Positions 53,954 through 62,283 of a stretch of 64,000 bases of DNA are shown in pieces. The notes beneath the pieces were generated by a model. It searched no databases. It had not been told where the DNA came from and was given only the letters and a program-made list of their open reading frames with translations. The translations under genes and the position numbers were made by a program. The first letter of the stretch is position 1. Each line of letters starts with the position of its first letter. The stretch lies in assembly GCF_007747445.1 (NCBI RefSeq), contig NZ_CP036425.1:4227169-4291168 (forward strand), read 5' to 3'. This DNA is from Poriferisphaera corsica (GTDB lineage Bacteria > Planctomycetota > Phycisphaerae > Phycisphaerales > Phycisphaeraceae).

Positions 53954-54718
53954 GTGACGGATACTTTATTGATTCAACTTTTCGTGATTGGTGGCGCTCT
54001 ATTTGGTGGGTGTGTGCTGCAATCCGCGGTCGGGTTCGGCATGGGCATGTTTGCGGTCCCGATCATGAATCTTGCTGGTGTCGCGTTGCCTGACTGTATT
54101 GCCCTGGTTGTCGGCATCCAATCCGTTCAGCTCTCCTATTCGATCTACAAACACCCGGGCGAAGTGACTTGGCGCGAAACGCTGCCCCTTTTTTATATCC
54201 GCATGCTTACCATCCCGATTGGCGCTGTTTTGCTCTTTTTTATGCAGAAGTACGAACCGAGCTCGATCAAGCAAATGATCGGCCTGCTCCTGCTTACTGC
54301 CATCATTATCCAATTCGCGTTCCGCCCCAAGCCGCACGCTAAACTTGGCTTAGGCTGGACAATGCTCGCGGGCAGCACCAGCGGTGTGATGGGCGGGTTA
54401 GTTGGTATGGCGGGGCCGCCGCTAGTCCTTTATGTCCATGCTCATGATTGGAATGCTAAGAAATCGCGTGTTTTTCTTTGGATCGCATTCCTGCAAAATA
54501 CACCCATCATTATGCTCTCGCTTTACCTGTCATTTGGTACCAGCGTTTTGCTGTATTTCGTGTTGGGTGTCGCCATGTTCCTGCTTGGCCTACCCGCGAC
54601 TAAAGTCGGGCATTGGATCGGCGGTAAACTTTCAAACCGTCGGCTAAAAATCGCAGCGCTCACGATCTTAGTCATCATCGCACTCTCAGCCATCATCACA
54701 CCTTTGGTCTCAAGCTGA
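53954..54718 (+). CDS. TauE/SafE-family sulfite/organosulfur exporter
   Basis: A 254-residue integral membrane protein with about seven to eight hydrophobic helices. The N-terminus IQLFVIGGALFGGCVLQSAVGFGMGM and the repeat GSTSGVMGGLVGMAGPPLVLYV near residue 140 are the TauE/SafE half-repeats; these permeases export sulfite, sulfoacetate and similar anions. GTG 53954 is the only start giving a complete first helix; no strong ribosome-binding site is seen. The divergent phosphofructokinase gene is 173 bases away. The glycosyltransferase starts 15 bases downstream. Confidence 0.9.
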   Translation: MTDTLLIQLFVIGGALFGGCVLQSAVGFGMGMFAVPIMNLAGVALPDCIALVVGIQSVQLSYSIYKHPGEVTWRETLPLFYIRMLTIPIGAVLLFFMQKYEPSSIKQMIGLLLLTAIIIQFAFRPKPHAKLGLGWTMLAGSTSGVMGGLVGMAGPPLVLYVHAHDWNAKKSRVFLWIAFLQNTPIIMLSLYLSFGTSVLLYFVLGVAMFLLGLPATKVGHWIGGKLSNRRLKIAALTILVIIALSAIITPLVSS

Positions 54719-54733
54719 TATCATCAATCTTAG

Positions 54734-55984
54734 ATGAAACCTTCCATACTTTTTCTGCAACCCTACCATGCTGGCTCGCATCAATCGTTCCTTCAGGAAT
54801 GGATGCTCAACTCTCGCCACAACATCATCGCACTCACCCTCCCTGGCTATGCATGGAAATGGCGCATCCGTCACGCTGGGATCACGTTCGCCAATCACAT
54901 TACGCGAATCCTGAATCATCTGCCCATCGCTTCTGATACGCAGGTTAAATGCATCTCGAATTTCAGTTCATCATCTGATACGTCAAGCCGCAGGATTACA
55001 GAACACACGCTGAGCAAACAAAACCTTGAACACATCGGGCAGGGCGGCCACATCTTCAGCACATCGATGATGAATCTGGCTGATTTTCGAGCCACCGCTC
55101 CCGCGCTCATCGCACAACGCCCGATGTCGCAATACTTCCACGAAAACCAGTTCGCCTATCCGCTACGCAGCAAGCACGGCGGCGATGTTCACTTCGGCAT
55201 CTCACAAATCATCAGCGCCCACACCGCCCTTCAATCCACTGGCCACGTCATTTTTAACTCGACGTTCAATCGCGACACCCTCCTGAACGGCTTTCATTCA
55301 CTCAACGCAAAAGCTGGGAAACTTAAACACGTTGATTGGGATTTCATGGCCGACCACATCCAACAGCACGCCATGACGATCCCTCCAGGCATCAATTACC
55401 AGAACATCCAGAAAGCGATTCAACCGACACCGCATTCCAGCAACAAGAACACCATTCATCTCGCATGGGCTGGCCGCTGGGAACACGATAAACGCCCCGA
55501 TTTATTCTTTGAGGCAATCAAAAAACTTCAGCATAAAAATCTCCCCTTCAAAATCTCAGTTCTCGGCGAATCCTTCTCTCAAGTTCCTGATTGCTTCCAG
55601 AAAGCTAAAACCTCCTTCGCCGACAACATCGTTCACTGGGGCTACCAACCAACAGCGGCCGACTATTTCCACGCGCTCTCACAAGCTGATCTATTCATCT
55701 CAACCGCTGATCATGAATTTTTCGGCCTCGCTGTCGCTGAAGCCGCCGCGGCAGGTTGCGGGCTCCTTTTACCCCGCGCACTGGCCTACCCCGAAATTTG
55801 GGGCGCAGTAGAAGGTAAAGGTGTCACTTTTTACGATACCCCCGAATCCTTGCCACATATCCTGCAAGAAACGAGTGAACGATTTTCATCGACATCAAAA
55901 GAGAGCTTTATCACTCAGTCATCCGCAGCAGATTTCGATTGGCTGAACATCGCTCACAGGCTCGATCGCTGCTTCGAAGCATAA
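54734..55984 (+). CDS. DUF3524/GTDC1-like glycosyltransferase (tRNA-queuosine mannosyltransferase family)
   Basis: A 416-residue protein. Its first ~170 residues carry the DUF3524 signature: ILFLQPYHAGSHQSFLQEW, then IALTLPGYAWKWRIRHAG, and later QYFHENQFAYPLR with AHTALQSTGHVIFNSTFN. The second half is a GT4 glycosyltransferase fold: HLAWAGRWEHDKRPDLFFEA and DLFISTADHEFFGLAVAEAA, with the E-x7-E-like motif EFFGLAVAE. The animal homologue GTDC1 (QTMAN) mannosylates queuosine in tRNA-Asp, and bacterial homologues of this family are proposed to do similar work. It follows the TauE-type gene closely, possibly co-transcribed. Confidence 0.85.
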   Translation: MKPSILFLQPYHAGSHQSFLQEWMLNSRHNIIALTLPGYAWKWRIRHAGITFANHITRILNHLPIASDTQVKCISNFSSSSDTSSRRITEHTLSKQNLEHIGQGGHIFSTSMMNLADFRATAPALIAQRPMSQYFHENQFAYPLRSKHGGDVHFGISQIISAHTALQSTGHVIFNSTFNRDTLLNGFHSLNAKAGKLKHVDWDFMADHIQQHAMTIPPGINYQNIQKAIQPTPHSSNKNTIHLAWAGRWEHDKRPDLFFEAIKKLQHKNLPFKISVLGESFSQVPDCFQKAKTSFADNIVHWGYQPTAADYFHALSQADLFISTADHEFFGLAVAEAAAAGCGLLLPRALAYPEIWGAVEGKGVTFYDTPESLPHILQETSERFSSTSKESFITQSSAADFDWLNIAHRLDRCFEA

Positions 55985-55987
55985 CAC

Positions 55988-56572
55988 CTACTTATGCTTC
56001 ATGTATTCAAACCGCATCAGCACATGAATATCCTGCTTATCGCTAGGCTCATTCGTTTCATCAATCAGTATCTCGAAGTTTGGCAATGTCTCTTCAGAAA
56101 ACTTCAAATATCTGAATTTCGTCATCTTCTCAAACAATTCCAACCACTTTCCAGCCTGCACCTTCTCACGATCAGTAATCCATGTACGATTCTGTAATAA
56201 CGGTGCTGTCGCCAACCATTCATCAAGGACTGAAGATTCAAAATACAACGAGACTGTGACATGCATATGGACATATGGGCCGCTACGAGAAAACCCACCA
56301 CTTCTGCAATCTCTTGGTATCTCTAAACCCTGTACCTTATTAAGCTCATATAACAAAGAATAACTAAGCTTGCCCGGCCGCTCTACCGGTTCAGGCAACT
56401 GAACCACCGGATGGGGTTCCCTCACAGGTCTAATTGTTACTTTTCGCTTTGGGATAGCAATATGAGTATAAACAGAAGCAACTGCAATGGTTAAACAAAT
56501 TGCAAGCACCATACTCACAACCACATAGAGAGCGATCTTACGCAAACCTTCCTGTCTCTGTTCTAACCTCAT
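55988..56572 (-). CDS. Membrane-anchored protein of unknown function
   Basis: A 194-residue protein with one membrane helix near the N-terminus (about 15-36: LYVVVSMVLAICLTIAVASV), then a Pro/Arg-rich linker (VTIRPVREPHPVVQLPEPVE) and a soluble domain (about 65-194) with no recognisable motif. The topology is N-in, with the soluble part outside. The gene stands 29 bases downstream of an ankyrin-repeat gene on the same strand, so the two may be co-transcribed. I do not recognise a family. Confidence 0.7.
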   Translation of the reverse strand: MRLEQRQEGLRKIALYVVVSMVLAICLTIAVASVYTHIAIPKRKVTIRPVREPHPVVQLPEPVERPGKLSYSLLYELNKVQGLEIPRDCRSGGFSRSGPYVHMHVTVSLYFESSVLDEWLATAPLLQNRTWITDREKVQAGKWLELFEKMTKFRYLKFSEETLPNFEILIDETNEPSDKQDIHVLMRFEYMKHK

Positions 56573-56601
56573 CTATGGCCCCGAAATTCTCCCCCCCACG
56601 C

Positions 56602-57048
56602 CTAAACCTTCTCATATTGCTCAATCAACTTCAAAAATGGCTCATACTCCTCATGGCCCGCCTTGATCATCGCCTCCACCATCTCGCGCGGCGTTGCCCC
56701 GTCTGCCTTCTGCGCTCTCACCTCTGCCCCCGCCTTAAGCAGCATCTCCGCAATCGCCAACTGATTCTCCGTCACCGCCACATGCAGCGCTGTCGCCCGC
56801 GCCTTCGTCGGCCCTGCCGCAAATCGCGTTCGACCATTCACATTCGAACCCACCTCGATCAACACCTCAACCACATCCGCTTTCCCTAACCGCACCGCAT
56901 GATGCAACGGCAACCACAATTCCTCACCCCATGGCCGCTCATAAGCCATATGACGATGTACCGCCGTCGAATGTTGCTCAGCTAACGCCCTGATCCCGTC
57001 TAAATCCCCCGCCTCAATCAAATCCATAAAACTTACTGCATCACTCAT
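56602..57048 (-). CDS. Ankyrin-repeat protein
   Basis: A 148-residue cytoplasmic protein with ankyrin repeats: FMDLIEAGDLDGIRALAEQH, then LPLHHAVRLGKADVVEVLIE, and TALHVAVTENQLAIAEMLLK with GATPREMVEAMIKAGH, roughly three to four repeats of about 33 residues. They form an interaction surface; partners are unknown. GAAAGGGA precedes ATG 57048; the frame continues to 57174 without a better start. It lies upstream of the membrane protein above. Confidence 0.9.
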   Translation of the reverse strand: MSDAVSFMDLIEAGDLDGIRALAEQHSTAVHRHMAYERPWGEELWLPLHHAVRLGKADVVEVLIEVGSNVNGRTRFAAGPTKARATALHVAVTENQLAIAEMLLKAGAEVRAQKADGATPREMVEAMIKAGHEEYEPFLKLIEQYEKV

Positions 57049-57449
57049 CGCTGATTTCCCTTTCTTCAATCTCATTCTATCACGACCATTCAAACACCGC
57101 GATGCAGCACAACCGCCCATCACATTCATGAGCTTTTTATAAATCCTCTGATCACAGAATAAAAACCCCCACATTATCGGCTATCACAATCAACGATTCA
57201 CCTCATAAGACCTATCTCACCGATATCCCATAAGTGATCACCTTATAACCACTTGGATCACATGAGTCTGCCTCAACAACACATCCACTCAAACTAAAAG
57301 CATTCGGCAGATTCACACTATCCGTAATTTACAATGGCGCGTACAATCGTGGTGTTTACAGTTGTACCAGCCAACTCCCCCTCCAGGGTGCAACCAAAGA
57401 GTTGACGTTTCCTGCCGATATCCGTTCGACTCACAGGACTTTTTTCAGC

Positions 57450-59309
57450 ATGGCTAAGACCGAAATCACCTCAAACGAATCTCTCAAGCCTACACATAAA
57501 CCACGCGCCTCAAAATCGCGTCGTGCAGAACCACTGCTCATGGAAATCTCATGGGAAGTCTGCAACCAGCTCGGCGGTATCTACACCGTCCTACGATCCA
57601 AAACCCCCTCCATGGTCACACGCTGGTCAAACCGCTACTGCCTCATCGGCCCATACAATCACGACAAAGCTCAAGTCGAATTTGAACCCGCACCACTCGT
57701 CGGCCCCATCGGTCAAACCGTCAAACAACTCCGCGACATGGGCATCGGCGCACACTACGGCCGCTGGCTCGTCTCAGGTCGACCTAACGTCGTCCTCCTC
57801 GAATCCGACAAAGCCTACCAATACCTCGATAAAATCAAGTACCGCCTCTACGCCGATCACGGCATCTCCACAGACAACACCGCCGAACCTCTCGTCGATC
57901 AAGTCCTCACCTTCGCCGAAGTCGTCCGCATCTTCCTCCAAACACTCGCAGAAAAAGAATCGCACCGCCGCGATCTCATCGCTCACTGCCATGAATGGAT
58001 GGCCGGCCCCGTCATCCCCATGCTCCGTCACGAAAATTGGCCCGGCGCACTCGTCTTCACCACCCACGCCACCATCCTCGGCCGCTACCTCGCCATGAAC
58101 GATCATCAATTCTATGATCACCTCTCATTTTTCGATGACGATGAAGAAGCCAAACACTTCAACATCCAAGCGCAACACCAACTCGAACGCGCAGCCGCCC
58201 ACGGCTCACACGTCTTCACAACCGTCTCCGACGTCACCGCCGAAGAATGCACCCATCTCCTCGGCCGCACCCCCGATGTTCTCCTACCCAACGGACTCAA
58301 CATCAATCGCTTCGCCGCGCTCCACGAATTCCAAAACCTCCATCAAGACTATAAGAAGCGCATCCATCAATTCACCATGGGTCACTTCTTCCCCTCCTAC
58401 ACCTTCGACCTCGACAACACACTCTACTTCTACACCTCCGGCCGATACGAGTACCGCAACAAGGGCATGGATCTCACCATCGAAGCCCTCGCCCGCCTCA
58501 ATCACCGTCTCAAAGAAGCCGGCTCACCCGTCAACGTCATCTTCTTCCTCATCACACGCGCCCCCATCCACTCCATCAACGTCCACACACTCCAATCCCG
58601 CGCCATGCTCGAAGAGTTCCGCACCACCGCCGACCACATCAAAGAAGAGATCGGCGACCGCCTCTTCGAAGCCGCCGCACAAGGTCACATCCCCGACTTC
58701 AACACCCTCACCGAAGATTACTTCCGCCTCCGTCTTCGCCGCGCCATCCACGCATGGAAAAGCGAAGCACTCCCATCCGTCGTCACCCACGACCTCATCG
58801 AAGATCATTCCGACGACGTCCTCTGCCAACTCCGCTCATGCAACCTGGTCAACCATCAGCACGACCCAGTTAAATTCATCTACCACCCCGACTTCATCAA
58901 CGCCACCAACCCGCTCTTCGGCATCGACTACGATCAATTCGTACGCGGCTGCCATCTCGGCGTCTTCCCCTCCTACTACGAACCTTGGGGCTATACACCG
59001 CTCGAATCCATCGCACTCGGCGTCCCCGCCATCACCTCCGACCTCTCAGGCTTCGGCTCATACCTTGCGCAACTCCTACCAGACCACGACGAAAAAGGTA
59101 TCGGCGTCGTCTCCCGTCGCTATCACGATTTTGAGTATGCCGCCAACCAGCTCGCCGACATGATGTTTAAGTATTGCCAACTCTCTCGCCGTGAACGCAT
59201 CAGCCTCCGCAACACCGTCGAATCATTCAGCGAGCACTTCGATTGGCATAACTTAGGCCGCCGCTACCACGAAGCCCACGAACTCGCCCTCGACCGCTTC
59301 CACGCATAA
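57450..59309 (+). CDS. GT3-family glycogen synthase, eukaryote-like
   Basis: A 619-residue glycosyltransferase resembling fungal/animal glycogen synthase (Gsy/GYS) rather than the bacterial GlgA. A Lys/Ser/Arg-rich N-terminus is followed by LLMEISWEVCNQLGGIYTVL (about 29-48), HCHEWMAGPVIPMLRHE, FTTHATILGRYLA, LLPNGLNI and, in the C-terminal domain, YEPWGYTPLESIALGVPAIT containing the catalytic E-x7-E-like acidic pair. It adds UDP-glucose or another nucleotide sugar to a glucan. The C-terminal regulatory tail of the animal enzymes is missing. AGGA lies about 11 bases upstream of ATG 57450; the frame also extends to 57402. Codons strongly prefer C in third position. Confidence 0.93.
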   Translation: MAKTEITSNESLKPTHKPRASKSRRAEPLLMEISWEVCNQLGGIYTVLRSKTPSMVTRWSNRYCLIGPYNHDKAQVEFEPAPLVGPIGQTVKQLRDMGIGAHYGRWLVSGRPNVVLLESDKAYQYLDKIKYRLYADHGISTDNTAEPLVDQVLTFAEVVRIFLQTLAEKESHRRDLIAHCHEWMAGPVIPMLRHENWPGALVFTTHATILGRYLAMNDHQFYDHLSFFDDDEEAKHFNIQAQHQLERAAAHGSHVFTTVSDVTAEECTHLLGRTPDVLLPNGLNINRFAALHEFQNLHQDYKKRIHQFTMGHFFPSYTFDLDNTLYFYTSGRYEYRNKGMDLTIEALARLNHRLKEAGSPVNVIFFLITRAPIHSINVHTLQSRAMLEEFRTTADHIKEEIGDRLFEAAAQGHIPDFNTLTEDYFRLRLRRAIHAWKSEALPSVVTHDLIEDHSDDVLCQLRSCNLVNHQHDPVKFIYHPDFINATNPLFGIDYDQFVRGCHLGVFPSYYEPWGYTPLESIALGVPAITSDLSGFGSYLAQLLPDHDEKGIGVVSRRYHDFEYAANQLADMMFKYCQLSRRERISLRNTVESFSEHFDWHNLGRRYHEAHELALDRFHA

Positions 59310-59318
59310 CCTAAAATA

Positions 59319-59714
59319 CTATGCAATGAGAGTTGCGTATATTGCGTAAGCCGTAGTTGCAATGATAAACAACATGATTGCAATAATGCTAGCCTTTGAT
59401 TCAGATGTTTCGATGGGTTGCCAATCAAACATCTTTAAATACGCATCATCTTCATTGAGATAAAAAATGAATGCGCGTTGAATATCGACAATACTCTCTT
59501 CGCAATGATATTGCTGCTCGCCCTCGCGATATTCAATCGTCGTACCTGCCGCTTGCATAAACGATTCTTCATTTTTGCTCAGAATAACATAATCACATTT
59601 CTTTTCGTTCATGCCAGCAAGTGCTTCAATCACCTCAGCCTCAATTGCCTGCTCACTCACAACCTGATCTTCACATTCTAATATCACGATAGATGCTCCA
59701 TTCTTTTTACTCAA
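59319..59714 (-). CDS. Tail-anchored small protein, coupled to Fic
   Basis: A 131-residue protein with an acidic soluble N-terminal domain (about 1-105) and one C-terminal membrane helix (IIAIMLFIIATTAYAIYATLI) with hardly any tail: a tail-anchored protein with its domain in the cytoplasm. I do not recognise a family. Its TTG start overlaps the TGA stop of the upstream Fic gene (TTGA), so translation is probably coupled. GAGAAG lies in front of the start inside the Fic gene. It may hold the Fic enzyme, or a target, at the membrane. Confidence 0.7.
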   Translation of the reverse strand: MSKKNGASIVILECEDQVVSEQAIEAEVIEALAGMNEKKCDYVILSKNEESFMQAAGTTIEYREGEQQYHCEESIVDIQRAFIFYLNEDDAYLKMFDWQPIETSESKASIIAIMLFIIATTAYAIYATLIA

Positions 59715-60910
59715 GCATACTTCTCAAACCCATGTTCATCCGCACACAACAGCCGTAAAAACTTTGGATGAATAAACAATTTGTCACGACCAATCGTTCG
59801 CTCTTCTAAAATCCCGATATCACACAAGCTTTTCAAATACACCGAAGCAGTCTGCCGCTTTGCGATCTTCGACTCCACCAAATCACTGATCCGGCAATAC
59901 GGCTGCTGAAACAGCACATCATTCAACTCATGCGAATAAATCTTCGGCAAACTATCTCGTAGATAGTGTTTCGTTTCTAACATCAAATCTGCAATCGCCT
60001 CGATCTTCGCGCACGTCCACATCGCCGTGTCCGTAACCGCATTCACCATAAACAAAATCCAAGGCTGCCAATTCCCCTCCTCCGTCACACCGCGAATCCG
60101 ATCATAATAAATCCGCTTCAGATCCACGATATAGCGGCTCAAATACAACACCGGTATCTCAAGCAACCGCTCTTTCAACAAAAACAAAATGTTCAGGATT
60201 CGCCCCGTTCGACCATTCCCATCATCAAACGGATGGATCGCCTCAAACTGGTAATGCCCCACCGCCAATCTAACCAACGGATCGACTTCCTTAAAATTGT
60301 TCATGAACTGTTCCCAGTTCGCCAACTTCTGTCGCAACACCCCTTCCCCCTCCGGCGGCGTATACACCACTTCCTTCGATGCCGTATTCCTGATATGCAC
60401 ACCCGGATTTTGCCGCAGCGTAATCTTCTCATCACGCAAAATCTGACACATCTCCAGCGCCATCTTCGCCGTCAGCGGCCGCCTCCGTATCTCACGATAA
60501 CCATGCTGCAACGCCGTCCGATACCGATACGCTTCCTTCGTCTCCGGATCCGTATCGCGCTCGCTTTGAAGCGCCGCCAACTTAAACAGCTCATCCGACG
60601 TCGTCACAATATTCTCAATTTCCGAGCTGCCCTGCGCCTCCAAGAGCGGGATCGTATTGATCAAAACCGTCTGATTCGGGATCCGTTTCCCCGCCTGCTT
60701 CAGTTCCGCCAATGCCGCATGCGCACGGATACACGCCTTCAAAATCTCCCGGTTCTCCAGCTCCACCCCCGCCGGCGGCAAAAGCGGCAAATCGTTATAA
60801 GGCCGATCCTTACGATACATCACCTGACCATCTCCATCTAACGCGTTATGCAAAATTACTTCCTCGTCATCCAGTCGATCATAAGGTTGATTGATCTGGG
60901 CAATATTCAC
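59711..60910 (-). CDS. Fic-family AMP-transferase
   Basis: A 399-residue protein. The Fic active site is complete, HPFDDGNGRTGR at residues 226-237, so the catalytic His226, the acidic residue and the anion-hole pattern are all present. An N-terminal inhibitory helix of the class II type is visible: S95-SEI-E99-N100, whose glutamate would block ATP binding until relieved. The C-terminal part (about 320-390) reads like a winged helix (CRISDLVESKIAKRQTASVYL). It would transfer AMP from ATP to a hydroxyl of a target protein. It overlaps a tail-anchored gene. No separate antitoxin is present, which fits intramolecular inhibition. Confidence 0.93.
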   Translation of the reverse strand: MNIAQINQPYDRLDDEEVILHNALDGDGQVMYRKDRPYNDLPLLPPAGVELENREILKACIRAHAALAELKQAGKRIPNQTVLINTIPLLEAQGSSEIENIVTTSDELFKLAALQSERDTDPETKEAYRYRTALQHGYREIRRRPLTAKMALEMCQILRDEKITLRQNPGVHIRNTASKEVVYTPPEGEGVLRQKLANWEQFMNNFKEVDPLVRLAVGHYQFEAIHPFDDGNGRTGRILNILFLLKERLLEIPVLYLSRYIVDLKRIYYDRIRGVTEEGNWQPWILFMVNAVTDTAMWTCAKIEAIADLMLETKHYLRDSLPKIYSHELNDVLFQQPYCRISDLVESKIAKRQTASVYLKSLCDIGILEERTIGRDKLFIHPKFLRLLCADEHGFEKYA

Positions 60911-61129
60911 GCAAATAGGCTAAAACCCAGCAAACATCTAAAACATGTTTACATTTTTAATATTTATCGACACATTCACAGCATATGTACACAGCATCAG
61001 TACGTCAATCACTTCGATCCACACACGTAATTACCGCGCCCCCCATCTCACAACACCGCCTTCTCAATTATATAACCACTTGATTAAGCTATACTTAAGA
61101 TAAGATCATCTTTCCGTCCCACCTCACAA

Positions 61130-61492
61130 CTACCGTTCCCACTTTGCTTTCCAATCCTCATCCGCCGGGAACCGCTTCTCATTCTTCGCCAGCTTCGCGA
61201 AATACGCCTCCGCCAGATCAATCCCCGCCACGTTCGCCAGCTCCATGCAGTACATCAGCACATCCGCCAATTCCTCAGCCACCTCCGCCTTCACCTCATC
61301 CCGCTGCATCGCCTCATCCGCCTGCGCCTCACTGAGCCACTGAAAATGCTCCATGATCTCAGCCGCCTCGATCGCGATACTCATCGCCAGATGTTTAGGC
61401 CGGTGATACTTCTCCCAGTCCCGCGCCTTCGCAAACGCAAGCACCGCCTCCTTCATCTCACCCACCGTCGTCTCCGCATCACACTTCTTCAT
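61130..61492 (-). CDS. MazG-like nucleotide pyrophosphohydrolase
   Basis: A 120-residue all-alpha NTP-PPase. KHLAMSIAIEAAEIMEHFQW carries the ExxE pair and VAEELADVLMYCMELANVAG the second ExxxD metal-binding pair; DWEKYHRPKHLAM is typical of the dCTPase/XTP3TPA-like branch. It hydrolyses (d)NTPs to monophosphate and pyrophosphate, cleaning the pool. A stand-alone gene; the upstream gap contains no evident promoter. Confidence 0.92.
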   Translation of the reverse strand: MKKCDAETTVGEMKEAVLAFAKARDWEKYHRPKHLAMSIAIEAAEIMEHFQWLSEAQADEAMQRDEVKAEVAEELADVLMYCMELANVAGIDLAEAYFAKLAKNEKRFPADEDWKAKWER

Positions 61493-61541
61493 CGCTCACT
61501 CCTTCCCCCCCCTGTTTTATCATCAATCTACTGACAGAAAT

Positions 61542-61919
61542 CTATTTGTCAGGCTTCCGGGGGGTCATTGTCGCTCGGAACCGTGTATTCTGAAAAATCC
61601 CGCCATTCTCAAACACTTCTTGGGTCACTTTAAACACCTGCCCCGCGATCTCAATCATCGTCCCGCGACCATAATATTTCATTTTCACTTCAGTCTTCCC
61701 ACCAGCATCTGTCACCCCTTCATCCCCCTCCGGAGCAAACGGCCACCACCATCCCGGCTCCGCATAACTCACCTCCACCGCCACATTCTTAATTGGCTGC
61801 CGCGTCTTCTGCTGTCGCACATCCACCTCCATCATCTGATACCCCGAACAACCTACCCCCCCTATTAGAGCCACGACTCCCAACATCAACATTCCAAATA
61901 AATTCATTTTCATATCCAT
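61542..61919 (-). CDS. Small lipoprotein of unknown function
   Basis: A 125-residue lipoprotein. The signal MKMNLFGMLMLGVVALIGGVGC ends in a lipobox (GVGC). The mature part VDVRQQKTRQPIKNVAVEVSYA and a later VTDAGGKTEVKMKY look like a carboxypeptidase-regulatory/transthyretin-like beta fold, as in the large lipoprotein at 40222. The start immediately follows the stop of the upstream gene (1-base spacing), so the two are one operon. Confidence 0.78.
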   Translation of the reverse strand: MDMKMNLFGMLMLGVVALIGGVGCSGYQMMEVDVRQQKTRQPIKNVAVEVSYAEPGWWWPFAPEGDEGVTDAGGKTEVKMKYYGRGTMIEIAGQVFKVTQEVFENGGIFQNTRFRATMTPRKPDK

Positions 61920-62231
61920 TCACTCCTTTTCATCTTCCTCATCATCCAACCCATACCCTCGCTCTTCCAACACATCCCCCATCACCTGCCTCCGCTTATG
62001 AATCACCACCCAAACAATCGCCACCGCGCCAATCAATAACCCCCAACTCACAAGCATCAACCAACCAGCACCACTGCCAACACCGCTCACCCGCAAGATC
62101 GCCAACACAAAAAACAACCCCATAGCCAGCGCAAGCCAACCCCGTGTCCGCCGAGTCACCTCTCGCCGAACATCCTTTCGCTCATCCCATTCCAATTCAT
62201 CCAGTACGTCTCTCGGATTCCGCATAACCAC
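61920..62231 (-). CDS. Small membrane protein
   Basis: A 103-residue protein with an acidic/basic N-terminus (RDVLDELEWDERKDVRREVT), two membrane helices (about 33-50 and 56-75) and a charged C-terminal tail. The C-terminal DEEDEKE end lies right against the lipoprotein gene. No family recognised. Part of a two-gene operon. Confidence 0.72.
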   Translation of the reverse strand: MVMRNPRDVLDELEWDERKDVRREVTRRTRGWLALAMGLFFVLAILRVSGVGSGAGWLMLVSWGLLIGAVAIVWVVIHKRRQVMGDVLEERGYGLDDEEDEKE

Positions 62232-62283
62232 CTTTTTAATGCATACATCTCATGCTGTCATCTTCCCTTCCCCCCTCGCTCAT

